Source: UBA6164 sp964344895
GTDB lineage: Bacteria; Patescibacteriota; Gracilibacteria; BD1-5; UBA6164
Length of the DNA: 22,807 nt
Assembly: GCA_964344895.1 (NCBI GenBank)
Contig: CAYFPB010000014.1
Coordinates: 1-22,807, forward strand
Direction of reading: 5' to 3'
In this document: positions 1 through 7,888 of the stretch, piece after piece
Numbering within the stretch: the first letter of the stretch is position 1
How the letters are laid out: every line of letters begins with the position of its first letter
Position numbers and translations under genes: made by a program
Notes under the pieces: model-generated
Told to the model about the DNA's origin: nothing
Databases searched by the model: none
The model's input: only the letters and a program-made list of their open reading frames with translations

Positions 1-111
1 AAACTAAGTATTATTTTTTGTTAATTTTTCACGCTGGAAAGAAAATGACCGTTTTAGTTTGTATTTTTAGTATTATATATATAATAGCATAAATTTAACA
101 TAAATAAAAAT

Positions 112-1770
112 ATGCAACAAAAAACAAGCCTGAAAGAAAATATTATAAAATATGATAAGAGTACTTTAAGTAAAACTATTGATGAAATAATAGAAAATAG
201 ATTTAAAGATTGAGAGTTTGAAATAGAATCAAGTATAGATGATTTACATGATCCATATTTATTAAAAGATATGGATAAGGCAGTTGAAAGAATAAAACAA
301 GCTGATCAGAATAATAGTAGAGTAATCATATTCTGAGACTATGATGTAGATGGAGTAACTTCTACATCTATTTTGATGCATTTTTTCAAAAAAATATGAC
401 TACAAGTAAGTTATAGATTACCACATAGAGTAAAGGATTGATATGGTTTAAAAAAATATTTTATAGATGAATTAGCAGAGCTAAGTGTAGATTTGATAAT
501 AACAGTAGACTGTTGAACAAGAGATATTGATGTAATAAAATATGCAAAAGAAAAAGGGATTGATATCATAGTTACAGATCATCATGCTGTACCAGAAGTA
601 ATACCTGAAGAAGCAGTAGCAATAGTAAATCCAAAAAGAGATGATTGTAATTATTTGTATAAAAATCTAGCTTGAGCATGAGTAGCATTTAAACTAATGC
701 AAGCTTTAGCAACTGAATACTTTCCAGAAAATAAATCAAGAGAGTACATAAAAGAATCAATAGATATAGCAGCAATATGAACAGTAGCTGATTGTATGAA
801 ACTTACATGAGAAAATAGGATAATAGTACAAGAATGATTAAAACAAATAAAAAGATCAAGAAGTAAGTGAATAAGGAAATTAATAGAAGATAAAATGCAT
901 GATGATCTAGATGCTGACTTATTTGGTTTTACAATATGACCAAGACTAAATGCAGCAGGTAGAATGGATAGTCCATACAAAGCAGTAAATCTAATATTAA
1001 ATAACTGAGATACACTTAATAGAACACTAGCTGATATAGAACAACTAAATGAACAAAGAAAATTTCTTACAAAAGAGTTTACAAATGATGCATTAAACAA
1101 AATAAATAGAGATGATAATATTATATTTTATATCTCACCAGCAATAGAGCATGGTATTATCTGAATAGTAGCATGAAGAATAACAGAACAATTATACAAA
1201 CCATGTATATGTTTAAAAGATGAGTGAGATAAGCTAGTTGCTAGTTGTAGAAGTCCTGAATACTATTCTATAATAGAAACACTTGAAAAGTATAAAGACT
1301 ATTTTATAGCTTTTTGAGGACATAAACAAGCTGCTTGATTTTCTATAAGTAAGGAAAAATTTAGTGAATTTAAAACAAAGATTATTAATGAGTTAAACAA
1401 ACTAGATTTTTCTAAACATAAGAAGGAATTACAAGTTGATAAAGTAGTAAAACTAGAAGAGTTATGATTCAGTTTTTTATCACATGTAAATAAATATAAA
1501 CCATTTGGAATAGGTAATCCAAAACCACTTTTTATGGTAGAAGATTTAGAATATGATAAACTAGAATTTTTAGGACAAGCAAGAGATCACCTTAGATTTA
1601 CAACAAAACATTGATTTAAGATATTTGCTTTTTATATGTGAGACTATTATGAACAAATAAAAAGATGAGTTAGAGAAGGGAAAAAAGTAAGCTTGATATT
1701 TGATGTATCAGAGGATTCTTGGATGGGGAAGAAAAATTTGATGTTAAAGGTTGTAGATATTATCTTATAA
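112..1770 (+). CDS. recJ: Single-stranded-DNA-specific exonuclease RecJ
   Basis: The product is a 552-residue RecJ, a Mg/Mn-dependent 5'-3' single-strand DNA exonuclease of recombination and mismatch/base-excision repair. With UGA read as Gly the DHH phosphoesterase motifs are all present: FGDYDVDG (residues 74-81, metal-binding D76, D78, D80), TVDCG (D133) and TDHH (D156-H158). The DHHA1 domain motif GGHKQAAG lies around H404, and the C-terminal OB-like part follows. The Gly of the first motif is itself encoded by UGA, which is direct evidence for the recoded genetic code. The start at 112 is the first ATG of the frame, in an A-rich context without an SD, and the stop is TAA. The length is normal for the family. 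A small unknown gene follows 47 bases later under its own promoter. Confidence 0.95.
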
Positions 1771-1777
1771 TAGGTAT

Positions 1778-1805
1778 TTGACTTTTGTAAACTAATTATT
1801 ATATT
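1778..1805 (+). promoter_or_regulatory. Predicted sigma70-type promoter of the 1818 gene
   Basis: TTGACT (1778-1783) and TATATT (1800-1805) are separated by 16 bases, directly after the recJ stop. Transcription would start near 1812, only about six bases before the ATG at 1818. The mRNA would therefore be nearly leaderless unless the ATG at 1836 is used. Confidence 0.55.
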
Positions 1806-1817
1806 TATATTTGATTA

Positions 1818-2360
1818 ATGATTAAAATTAAATATATGACTTTAGGAGAATTACCAAAATTAACTACAAAAGATGTAGATCAAATAAAAACAGAGCTAGA
1901 ACTATCTTCATGATTATCAATGAAAGTGAAAGAAGATATAATAATGATATTAAATATATATCCAGAGTTAAATGAGTATATAAAAGAATTAGAAAAAGAA
2001 CTAGAGTATATTCAGGAACTATCTTGAAAAGCTCTTGCCCTACCTGATCAAAATACTGTTTTTCTTTTTACTATTGAGAATGATTCTATAGAATTTGATT
2101 ATATTAGTTCAAACCTAAGACAAAAAAGAGTATCTCATTTTAGATTATCAGATATAATTGAAAGTCAAATATGAAAAGAGAAGTTTTTATCATATTTTGA
2201 AGAAAAAAATAAAAATAAATGAATTACTGATACTGATTTAAAAATTATATTAGATAGGGAATATATAGTTAATATAGCTTATATAGAAAAAGAAATACTT
2301 TGAGAAAGAAGAACCCTATATTGAGTGTATCTTATATCCAGTAAATCTTTAGATAATTAA
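1818..2360 (+). CDS. Hypothetical protein, 180 residues
   Basis: I do not recognise the family. With UGA as Gly the frame is open for 180 codons and ends in TAA. The protein is acidic and lysine-rich. An N-terminal helical part (residues ~10-70, with a coiled-coil-like stretch rich in E, L and K) is followed by a mixed region containing 'DQNTVFLFTIEND' near residue 80 and a C-terminal part ending 'GERRTLYGVYLISS'. There is no signal peptide and no membrane segment. An in-frame ATG at 1836 is an alternative start. A hairpin terminator shared with the convergent kinase gene follows immediately. Confidence 0.75.
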
Positions 2361-2390
2361 AAAAAGAATAATTTAAATTATTCTTTTTTT
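2359..2390. terminator. Bidirectional terminator between convergent genes
   Basis: AAAAAGAATAATTTAAATTATTCTTTTTTT is an almost perfect A/T palindrome with a T-run on both strands. It serves the 1818 gene on the plus strand. It overlaps the last codons of the histidine kinase on the minus strand. Confidence 0.75.
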
Positions 2391-4558
2391 AATAGTTCTT
2401 CTAATTTATCCCAATTTATAAATGGCTTTGTAAAATATCATCAATCTATTCAATTTTGAGAATTTCTTTTAATTATTTCTTCACTTATATCTCAAGAACA
2501 AGATATAATCTTTGCTTTTTTTCTATCTTTATTATTTTCTTCTATTACTCTCATTTCATAACTTACCTCATATCATAAATCTCAATTAGCTAGCTGATTA
2601 TCTAAAAATATATAATCATATTCTTTATTTAGAAAAGCATTAATTAAACTATCTTTATCTTCACATATATCTATATCACTAAATCATAAATTCTTTAGTT
2701 GAGTTTTTAAAAGTATTGCTAAAGTTGGTTTATCTTCTCAAATAAGAATTTTTTCATTTCTTTGTACTATTTCTTTTGATTCAGAAACTCAAGTACTAGT
2801 GTTTTTCTCAGGATTAAAAAACTCAAGTAATAAGTTTCTATATTTATTTAGAGTAATAGGAAGATAAATAGTATGTTCATCTTTCACCTGATAACCAGCA
2901 TAATATATATTTTTTGCAGAAGGGAACTCTTTTGATACTTCTGATTCTATATCTCAAGCTACAATTATAAGTTCATCATTATTTATTTTAGTTTTTAATT
3001 CAGCTATTAAAGTATTAGTTTCTATAATATTTCATAAAAAATTACTTGAATTTTTTAATAAAGTACTTATCTCTTTTTTATCTGATACCAAACAAACTTT
3101 TTTATCTTTTAAATAGCTAATATCTTCTTTGTTCTCATCTGATTGAGCTAACGGAATTGATACAGAAAAACTAGAACCTTTTCATACTTCTGACTTAACA
3201 TAAATTTCTCCTCACATTAAATCAGTTAAGTCCTTTACTATACTTAATCAATATCAGCTTCAACCACTTTGTCTTGTTGTAGCAAGTGTTTCTTGAGTAT
3301 ATTTTTCAAAAATTTTATCTATATTTTCTTTTTTTATTCATATTCATGTATCAACTATTTCAAAAACTATATGTTTATCAGATTTATAAGCATTAAAGCT
3401 AATACTTCAAGATTTTGTAAACTTTATAGCATTATTTATTAGATTTAAAAATATTTGAGTTAATCTAGTAGGGTCTCAATAGTAATAATTAGAAACCTCT
3501 GGTTCTATATTTATATTAAGGTCTAATCATTTTCCTATTAATTCAGTATATATAAGATTAAAAATGGAATCAAGCTCTTGTCATAAAGAAAAACTAATAT
3601 TTTCAAGATCCATTTTTCATTCTCTTATTTTTTTTAGGTCTAATGAAGCATTAGCAATTTTTACTAATATATCTATATTATTTATAGATTTGTCAAGTAT
3701 ATCTTTTTGTTCAGGGGTTAATGGTGTATCATATAATAAATAAAGAATAGCTTTTATTTTACCTAATCCTCCTCTAATATCATGACTAAGAGTTGCTGAC
3801 ATGTCTTCTTCATTTTTTAAAGATGATTCTAATTCTTTATGTTGTTTATATAGTTCTTTATTTTTTTGTATATTAGCATCTTCTATATTTCTTCTTAGAG
3901 AATTATCTTTAAATATATAAGTAACTATTTCATTATTTGCTGAAACAATTAATCATATTTCAAAAAATATATTTTCTCATTCAGAGTTTTGAAGCCTTAC
4001 TTCTGTAAATAGATTGTTTCAATAAATTTTATTTGTTAATCAATATAGTATCTTAGTAAATATATTTTTATCCTCTTCTGGTACTATTTCAGTAATATGT
4101 TTTCATACTAAATCCACTTTTTCATATCAAAGAGAATTTTCTATATTTTGGTTTACTCATACTACTTTTAGCTTTCTATCTGTTTCAATTAGTACATAAT
4201 TCCATCTTTCTAAAAGTGATTCAATTCTTCTATGATAACTTATTTCTATTTCTAGCATATCTTTTTGAGCATCAAACCTTTCATCTTCAAGTTCATTTTC
4301 AAGTTTATTAATTTTATCTTCAAATTGTCTTTTTGATTTATTATATCTAGTTTCTTTTTCCTTAAGTATAATTTTTAATTTTCTATTATAAAATTTTTGT
4401 GCTATAAAAAAACCAAGAGTTAATCATCATAAGCTAGATAATATAAGTCAAGATATATTATCTGTATGTTCTGTAACTTCTTTATTTTTCTTATCTTGAG
4501 AGTTTAAGCCTAAAAAATCTCTTTTTGATAAATCTACTATTTCATTTTCATGTGCCAT
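2378..4558 (-). CDS. Hybrid sensor histidine kinase with C-terminal receiver domain
   Basis: A 726-residue hybrid two-component kinase, read with UGA as Gly. Order of parts: one membrane segment (about residues 35-53), a coiled coil (~60-115), a PAS-like sensor (~120-230) and HisKA with the phospho-accepting H259 in SHDIRGGLGKI. The HATPase domain follows, with N box 'NLINNAIKF', G1 'DTGIGIKK' and G2 'SGYGLSIVK'. Next comes a region beginning 'KKVCLVSDKKEIS' that looks like a degenerate receiver. The last part is a canonical receiver with D653 in IFLDNQLANGD and K711 in FTKPF. No DNA-binding output domain is fused or adjacent, so the partner regulator is unknown. The start is the ATG at 4558 without an SD; a good promoter lies just upstream. 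The stop is TAA inside the shared terminator. Confidence 0.93.
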
Positions 4559-4582
4559 AATTCTATTTTATTAATTTATTCC

Positions 4583-4610
4583 ATAATAGAATATTTACTA
4601 AAAAAGTCAA
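4583..4610 (-). promoter_or_regulatory. Predicted promoter of the hybrid histidine kinase
   Basis: On the minus strand, TTGACT (4610-4605) and TATTAT (4588-4583) are 16 bases apart. The promoter is back to back with the threonine synthase promoter. Confidence 0.6.
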
Positions 4611-4618
4611 TTTTATAT

Positions 4619-4646
4619 TTGACAATTCTTCTAGTTTTTTTATAAA
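4619..4646 (+). promoter_or_regulatory. Predicted promoter of threonine synthase
   Basis: Consensus TTGACA (4619-4624) and TATAAA (4641-4646) are 16 bases apart. About 50 bases separate the -10 box from the SD. It diverges from the kinase promoter. Confidence 0.6.
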
Positions 4647-4689
4647 TATCATACTTGAGGTTTTTAAAAAATTTTTAAGGAATAAAAAA

Positions 4690-4695
4690 AAGGAG
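4690..4695 (+). promoter_or_regulatory. Strong Shine-Dalgarno of threonine synthase
   Basis: AAAGGAG lies about 9-10 bases before the ATG at 4705. Almost no UGA-recoded gene in the window has such a site. It fixes the start and marks the gene as written in a different translational style. Confidence 0.8.
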
Positions 4696-4704
4696 TGTTG
4701 AAAA

Positions 4705-6156
4705 ATGTATAGTTTTACGAAGTTTGTTGGTACAAGAGGTGGGAGTAGAGTTAGTCTTTTTTCTGATGCAATTATGAATCCATCTGCAAATTATGGTGGA
4801 TTATGGGCTCCAGAAGTAGTACCTCAGTTTGATGAGGAAACTATTAAATCAATGATCAATCTTTCTTATAAAAATCTCGCTTTAGAGGTATTAAGAGAGT
4901 TTGGTGTTGATATTTTGGATTCAGTTATAAAAAAAGCTGTAGATGTTTATGATCAGTTTGATGATCCTGAAACACCAGTTCCAGTTAAAACTGTAAAAAA
5001 AGATTTGCATGTAGCAGAGCTTTATCATGGTTTGACAAGGGCTTTTAAGGATATGGCATTAGCACCATTTCCTAATCTTGTTAGTGAGTTAGCTCAGGCT
5101 GAAAATGATAATTATTTGGTTTTAGCTGCTACAAGTGGTGATACTGGTCCTGCTGCATTATCTGGTTTTAGAAATTTGGCAAATACAAGGGTTGTTTGTC
5201 TTTATCCTGATGGTGGTACTAGTGATGTACAGAAACAGCAAATGGTAACAGAAGATGGGGATAATCTAAAAGTAATTGGTGTAAAAGGGAACTTTGATGA
5301 TACTCAAAATGCACTAAAAGAAATGATTAATTCTCAAGTTTTTAGAGATGTTGTAACAGAAAAAGGTTATAAGCTATCTGCTGCAAACTCTGTAAATTTT
5401 GGAAGAATTATTTTCCAGATAGTGTATCATTTTTGGTCATATTTTGAACTGGTTAGAAAAGGAAAAATTGAGTATGGTGATGAGATAACAGTTGTAATTC
5501 CCAGTGGCAATTTTGGTAATGGTTTAGCTGCTTTTTATGCTAAATTGTTAGGTTTACCTATTGAGAAAATTGTCCTTGCTTCAAATGATAATGATGTTTT
5601 GACTGATTTTATAAGAAAAGGACGTTATGATCTTCGTTTCAGGGACTTAGTACAAACTAACTCACCAGCAATGGATATTTTGGTATCTTCTAATATTGAG
5701 AGATTATTATTCCATCTATTTGGTTGTGATATTACTCATAAGTATATGGAAGACTTAAATGATAAAAACTTCTTTGAGTTAACAAAAGCTGAGCATCAGA
5801 TTATAAAGCAGGTATTTGATGCAGAGTTTGCAACAAATAATGAAGTGATTGATACTATAGGTGATGTATTTAATATCTATAACTATGATATTGATCCTCA
5901 TACAGCAACTGCTTTTGTTGTCCATAAAAAGCTTAAGCTTACTGGAACATGTTTGATTGCAAGTACAGCAGAGTGGACTAAATTTGTTGAAACAATGTCT
6001 GAAGCATTGGGGTGTTTATCAAGCTTGGATTCTGTATCTAGGCATTTAGCAGTAAGTATTCCAAAACCTATTGCTGACTTAGAAAACAAACCAATTGTAC
6101 ATACTGATGTAGTTGAAATTGATGAAATACAGGAGAAAATATTAGCTAGTATTTGA
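4705..6156 (+). CDS. thrC: Threonine synthase, written in the standard code and ending in TGA
   Basis: A 483-residue PLP enzyme converting O-phosphohomoserine to threonine. N-terminal signature: TRGG, PSANYGGLWAP, then ELYHGLTRAFKDMAL with the PLP lysine K115, then AATSGDTGPAAL and the phosphate-binding SGNFGNG. It is full length. From memory it resembles Campylobacterota ThrC ('AANSVNFGRIIFQI', 'SPAMDILVSSNIERLL'). All 28 glycines I counted are GGN and none is UGA, unlike every sizeable neighbour. The gene also has a strong SD, and its only stop is TGA, which a code-25 host should read as Gly. Without that stop the frame stays open through the downstream terminator and on into the antitoxin-toxin gene. 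Inference: recent horizontal transfer from a standard-code bacterium. No other threonine-pathway gene is present. Confidence 0.96.
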   Translation: MYSFTKFVGTRGGSRVSLFSDAIMNPSANYGGLWAPEVVPQFDEETIKSMINLSYKNLALEVLREFGVDILDSVIKKAVDVYDQFDDPETPVPVKTVKKDLHVAELYHGLTRAFKDMALAPFPNLVSELAQAENDNYLVLAATSGDTGPAALSGFRNLANTRVVCLYPDGGTSDVQKQQMVTEDGDNLKVIGVKGNFDDTQNALKEMINSQVFRDVVTEKGYKLSAANSVNFGRIIFQIVYHFWSYFELVRKGKIEYGDEITVVIPSGNFGNGLAAFYAKLLGLPIEKIVLASNDNDVLTDFIRKGRYDLRFRDLVQTNSPAMDILVSSNIERLLFHLFGCDITHKYMEDLNDKNFFELTKAEHQIIKQVFDAEFATNNEVIDTIGDVFNIYNYDIDPHTATAFVVHKKLKLTGTCLIASTAEWTKFVETMSEALGCLSSLDSVSRHLAVSIPKPIADLENKPIVHTDVVEIDEIQEKILASI

Positions 6157-6167
6157 TACGATATACA

Positions 6168-6197
6168 AAAATCCCCACTTTTAGTGGGGATTTTTTC
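6168..6197 (+). terminator. Rho-independent terminator after thrC
   Basis: The stem AAAATCCCCAC / GTGGGGATTTT, with a TTTTAG-type loop and a T-run, lies 12 bases after the thrC TGA. It is a compact, textbook terminator. A transcript ending here contains no in-frame TAA or TAG for thrC. Confidence 0.9.
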
Positions 6198-6201
6198 TAT
6201 T

Positions 6202-6272
6202 TTGTACAAAATAATTTGTATTTTGTACAAAATATGTTATACTTTGTACAAGTTTATAATTAACTTGTACAA
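6202..6272 (+). promoter_or_regulatory. Four TTGTACAA operators at exact 21-bp spacing
   Basis: The perfect 8-bp palindrome TTGTACAA occurs at 6202-6209, 6223-6230, 6244-6251 and 6265-6272, each start exactly 21 bases after the last. The sites surround the promoter and reach to within five bases of the toxin-antitoxin start at 6277. The two-helical-turn spacing puts all sites on one face of the DNA, as expected for cooperative autorepression. Phd-type antitoxin domains are known DNA-binding autorepressors, so the N-terminal domain of the next gene is the likely ligand (inference). Confidence 0.8.
6216..6243 (+). promoter_or_regulatory. Predicted promoter of the toxin-antitoxin fusion
   Basis: TTGTAT (6216-6221) and TATACT (6238-6243) are 16 bases apart. 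The second TTGTACAA operator lies in the spacer and the third overlaps the predicted transcription start. Confidence 0.55.
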
Positions 6273-6276
6273 AAAT

Positions 6277-6873
6277 ATGAATACAGTAGCAATTTGAGAA
6301 TTCAGAGCTAAATTAAGTAGCTACTTAAAACAACTTGATGATCCATCACAAGTATTATCTTTTTGACATCGTAATAAAAAAGAGTATTTAGTTTCAAAGT
6401 TTCCAGAAATAGAGGAAGGGTTTGATATTTTTAAATACCAAGCTTGAGTTATAGAAAATAATCTTCAAAAAGATTATTATAAAAGCCTAAGTACAAATTA
6501 TTCAGATTGGTCTGATACTGTACATGATGATTTATTCAAAGAAGATATGAAAAAAACAAAGTATAACAGTTGAGATATTGTTATAATAAATAATAATAAT
6601 AAATTAAGACCAGCTTTAGTCATATCAAACAAAAGCTATAATAAACATGATAATCTAATGCTTATTTGAATATATGGTAACAAATGATTAAACCAGTATT
6701 CATCTAAAATATCACAAGAAGATTTAAAACACTGAAAACTAAAAAAAGATTCATACTTTAGACTACATAATATATTTTCACTACATAAGTCTTTAATAGT
6801 ATCAAAGGTAGCAGAACTAGAAAATAAAAAAATAAAAGAACTCAAAAATAAACTATGTGATTTTATGGATTAA
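6277..6873 (+). CDS. Phd/YefM antitoxin fused to PemK/MazF-like toxin
   Basis: One 198-residue frame with UGA as Gly carries both halves of a type II toxin-antitoxin system. Residues 1-45 look like a Phd/YefM antitoxin (VAIGEFRAKLSSYLKQL, then a short strand region). Residues ~46-90 form a linker rich in D, Y and S. From about residue 91 the sequence is PemK/MazF-like: NSGDIVI, LRPALVISNKSYN, 'LKKDSYFRLHN', then 'SLIVSKVAEL'. PemK toxins are ribosome-associated or free mRNA endoribonucleases. An in-frame ATG at 6547 (MKKTKYNSGDI) sits exactly where a free toxin would begin, so two products are possible. The loop between GDIV and RPA is shorter than usual. There is no SD. Autoregulation by the four upstream palindromes is likely. 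Confidence 0.82.
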
Positions 6874-6899
6874 AAAAGGGAATTTTTTTCTCTTTTTTT
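6872..6899 (+). terminator. Weak terminator after the toxin-antitoxin gene
   Basis: AAAAAAGGGA pairs with TCTCTTTTTT (one G-U) across a short loop and is followed by T-rich sequence, starting at the stop codon. Confidence 0.5.
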
Positions 6900-6967
6900 C
6901 TTGCAAAAAAAATAAAAATGAATAATATAAGTATATATAAAGAGTATATTAATAGAAATAGAGAATT

Positions 6968-7297
6968 ATGAGTATAAAATTATTTTTTGAAATTTTGGAT
7001 GGATTTCCAAAATCTAAGAATTGAAAAAGTTTTTTAAAACTCAAAAATGGTAAAAAATTATTTTTTGATTTGTTTATTAAAAAATATTGATTAAGTTGAA
7101 AATGTAATAAATACAGTAAAAAAGATGTATTAAGAAGAATTAGAATGGTTGAATTTTTTGATTATATAACATCTAATTATGAAGTTTTACATTGAGAAAA
7201 AGATAGATATATTATTGAAACTAATTTTTATAGGATGGTTATGGTAAAAACAAAAAATAATAAATTGGAATTGCTTAGTTTTTATAATTTTAGATAA
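6968..7297 (+). CDS. Hypothetical small basic protein, possibly barnase/EndoU/ColE5 (BECR)-fold-like
   Basis: A 109-residue, lysine-rich protein with UGA as Gly, ending in TAA. I do not recognise it firmly. The C-terminal half (from residue ~50) has the order RIRMVEFFDYI, then a short strand, then ETNFYRMVMVKTKN, then LELLSFYNF. This reminds me of the strand pattern of phage-type BECR nuclease domains, in which an arginine or lysine-led helix precedes strands ending in an S/T-F-Y motif. That is a pattern impression, not a homology result. It lies next to a PemK fusion, a context where small nucleases are common. No signal peptide and no SD. Confidence 0.6.
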
Positions 7298-7298
7298 A

Positions 7299-7376
7299 AA
7301 AATAAGTATCCCTGAGCAATATCTTTCAATTGTATTTAACAGGATACTTCTTTGTATTGTCTAAGTAGACACTCAG
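7299..7376 (+). other. Structured intergenic stretch (two inverted repeats)
   Basis: AAGTATCC ... GGATACTT forms an 8-bp stem around a ~30-base loop. It is followed by the small hairpin GTCTAAGTAGAC. It could be a terminator for the 6968 gene or a small RNA. There is no strong T-run. Confidence 0.35.
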
Positions 7377-7429
7377 TATTGTATTAAAATTTTATAAAAA
7401 GTCAAATTTGAAAATAACATTTGAAAATT

Positions 7430-7885
7430 ATGAAAATATCACAGAAAATAATAGACTATGCTATTTGGTATTATTTAAAATATTACCCAAGTCCAAAAAA
7501 ATTAGAGAGAAAATTATTGGAAAAATTCTGAGAACAATCAGAAAATGGGAAAAAATATTGAGGTATTCATAGTGTAGAGCTAGAGTATATAATAGAAGAA
7601 AAACTTAAAAATATAATACAGGAAAAAGAGGTAATAGAATCAAAAATTAGATCATATAAGCAGAGAGGGAAATCAAAACAGTATATAAAGCAGAAATTAT
7701 TTGAAAGACAGGAAAAAAGAGAATTGTTTGAAGAGTTGTTAGAACTAAGTTTTGTTGATTGAGAACTAGAAAACTTGAAAAAAGAATATAATAAGATACA
7801 ATGAAAATATGAAAAACAAAAAATACTAGAAAAATTACTTAGAAAGTGATTTAGATATGATGATATTTTACAAATAATAAACTAA
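7430..7885 (+). CDS. recX: RecX family regulatory protein
   Basis: A 151-residue, all-helical, highly charged protein with UGA as Gly. RecX proteins bind the RecA filament and modulate its activity. Here the first helical repeat reads IIDYAIWYYLKYYPSPKKLERKLL, the counterpart of the RecX 'A..lL..R..Se.EL..+L' signature. A middle repeat is around KSKQYIKQKLFE, and the last helix motif is LLRKGFRYDDILQII. The length is normal for short RecX proteins. recA is not in the window. The start at 7430 is an ATG with an A-rich leader and no SD. The next gene begins three bases after the TAA, so the two are probably cotranscribed. Confidence 0.8.
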
Positions 7886-7888
7886 AAA

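Noticed and set aside
651..1100. Long antisense open frame inside recJ
   Set aside because: It lies fully inside the well-supported RecJ gene and has no recognisable protein features; it is a composition shadow.
6202..6272. Regularly spaced repeats as a CRISPR-like array
   Set aside because: The repeat unit is only 8 bp with 13-bp gaps, overlaps a promoter and ends at a start codon; an operator array fits better.
6929..6953. Third copy of the micropeptide promoter spacer (AAGTATATATAAAGAG)
   Set aside because: It is similar to the unit promoters but lacks a matching -35 box, hairpin and peptide; probably A/T-rich coincidence.
7036..7054. AAAACTCAAAAATGGTAAA shared with 19084-19102
   Set aside because: A 19-base match in low-complexity A/T-rich DNA is not far from chance in a window this size, and the contexts (coding versus terminator loop) differ.
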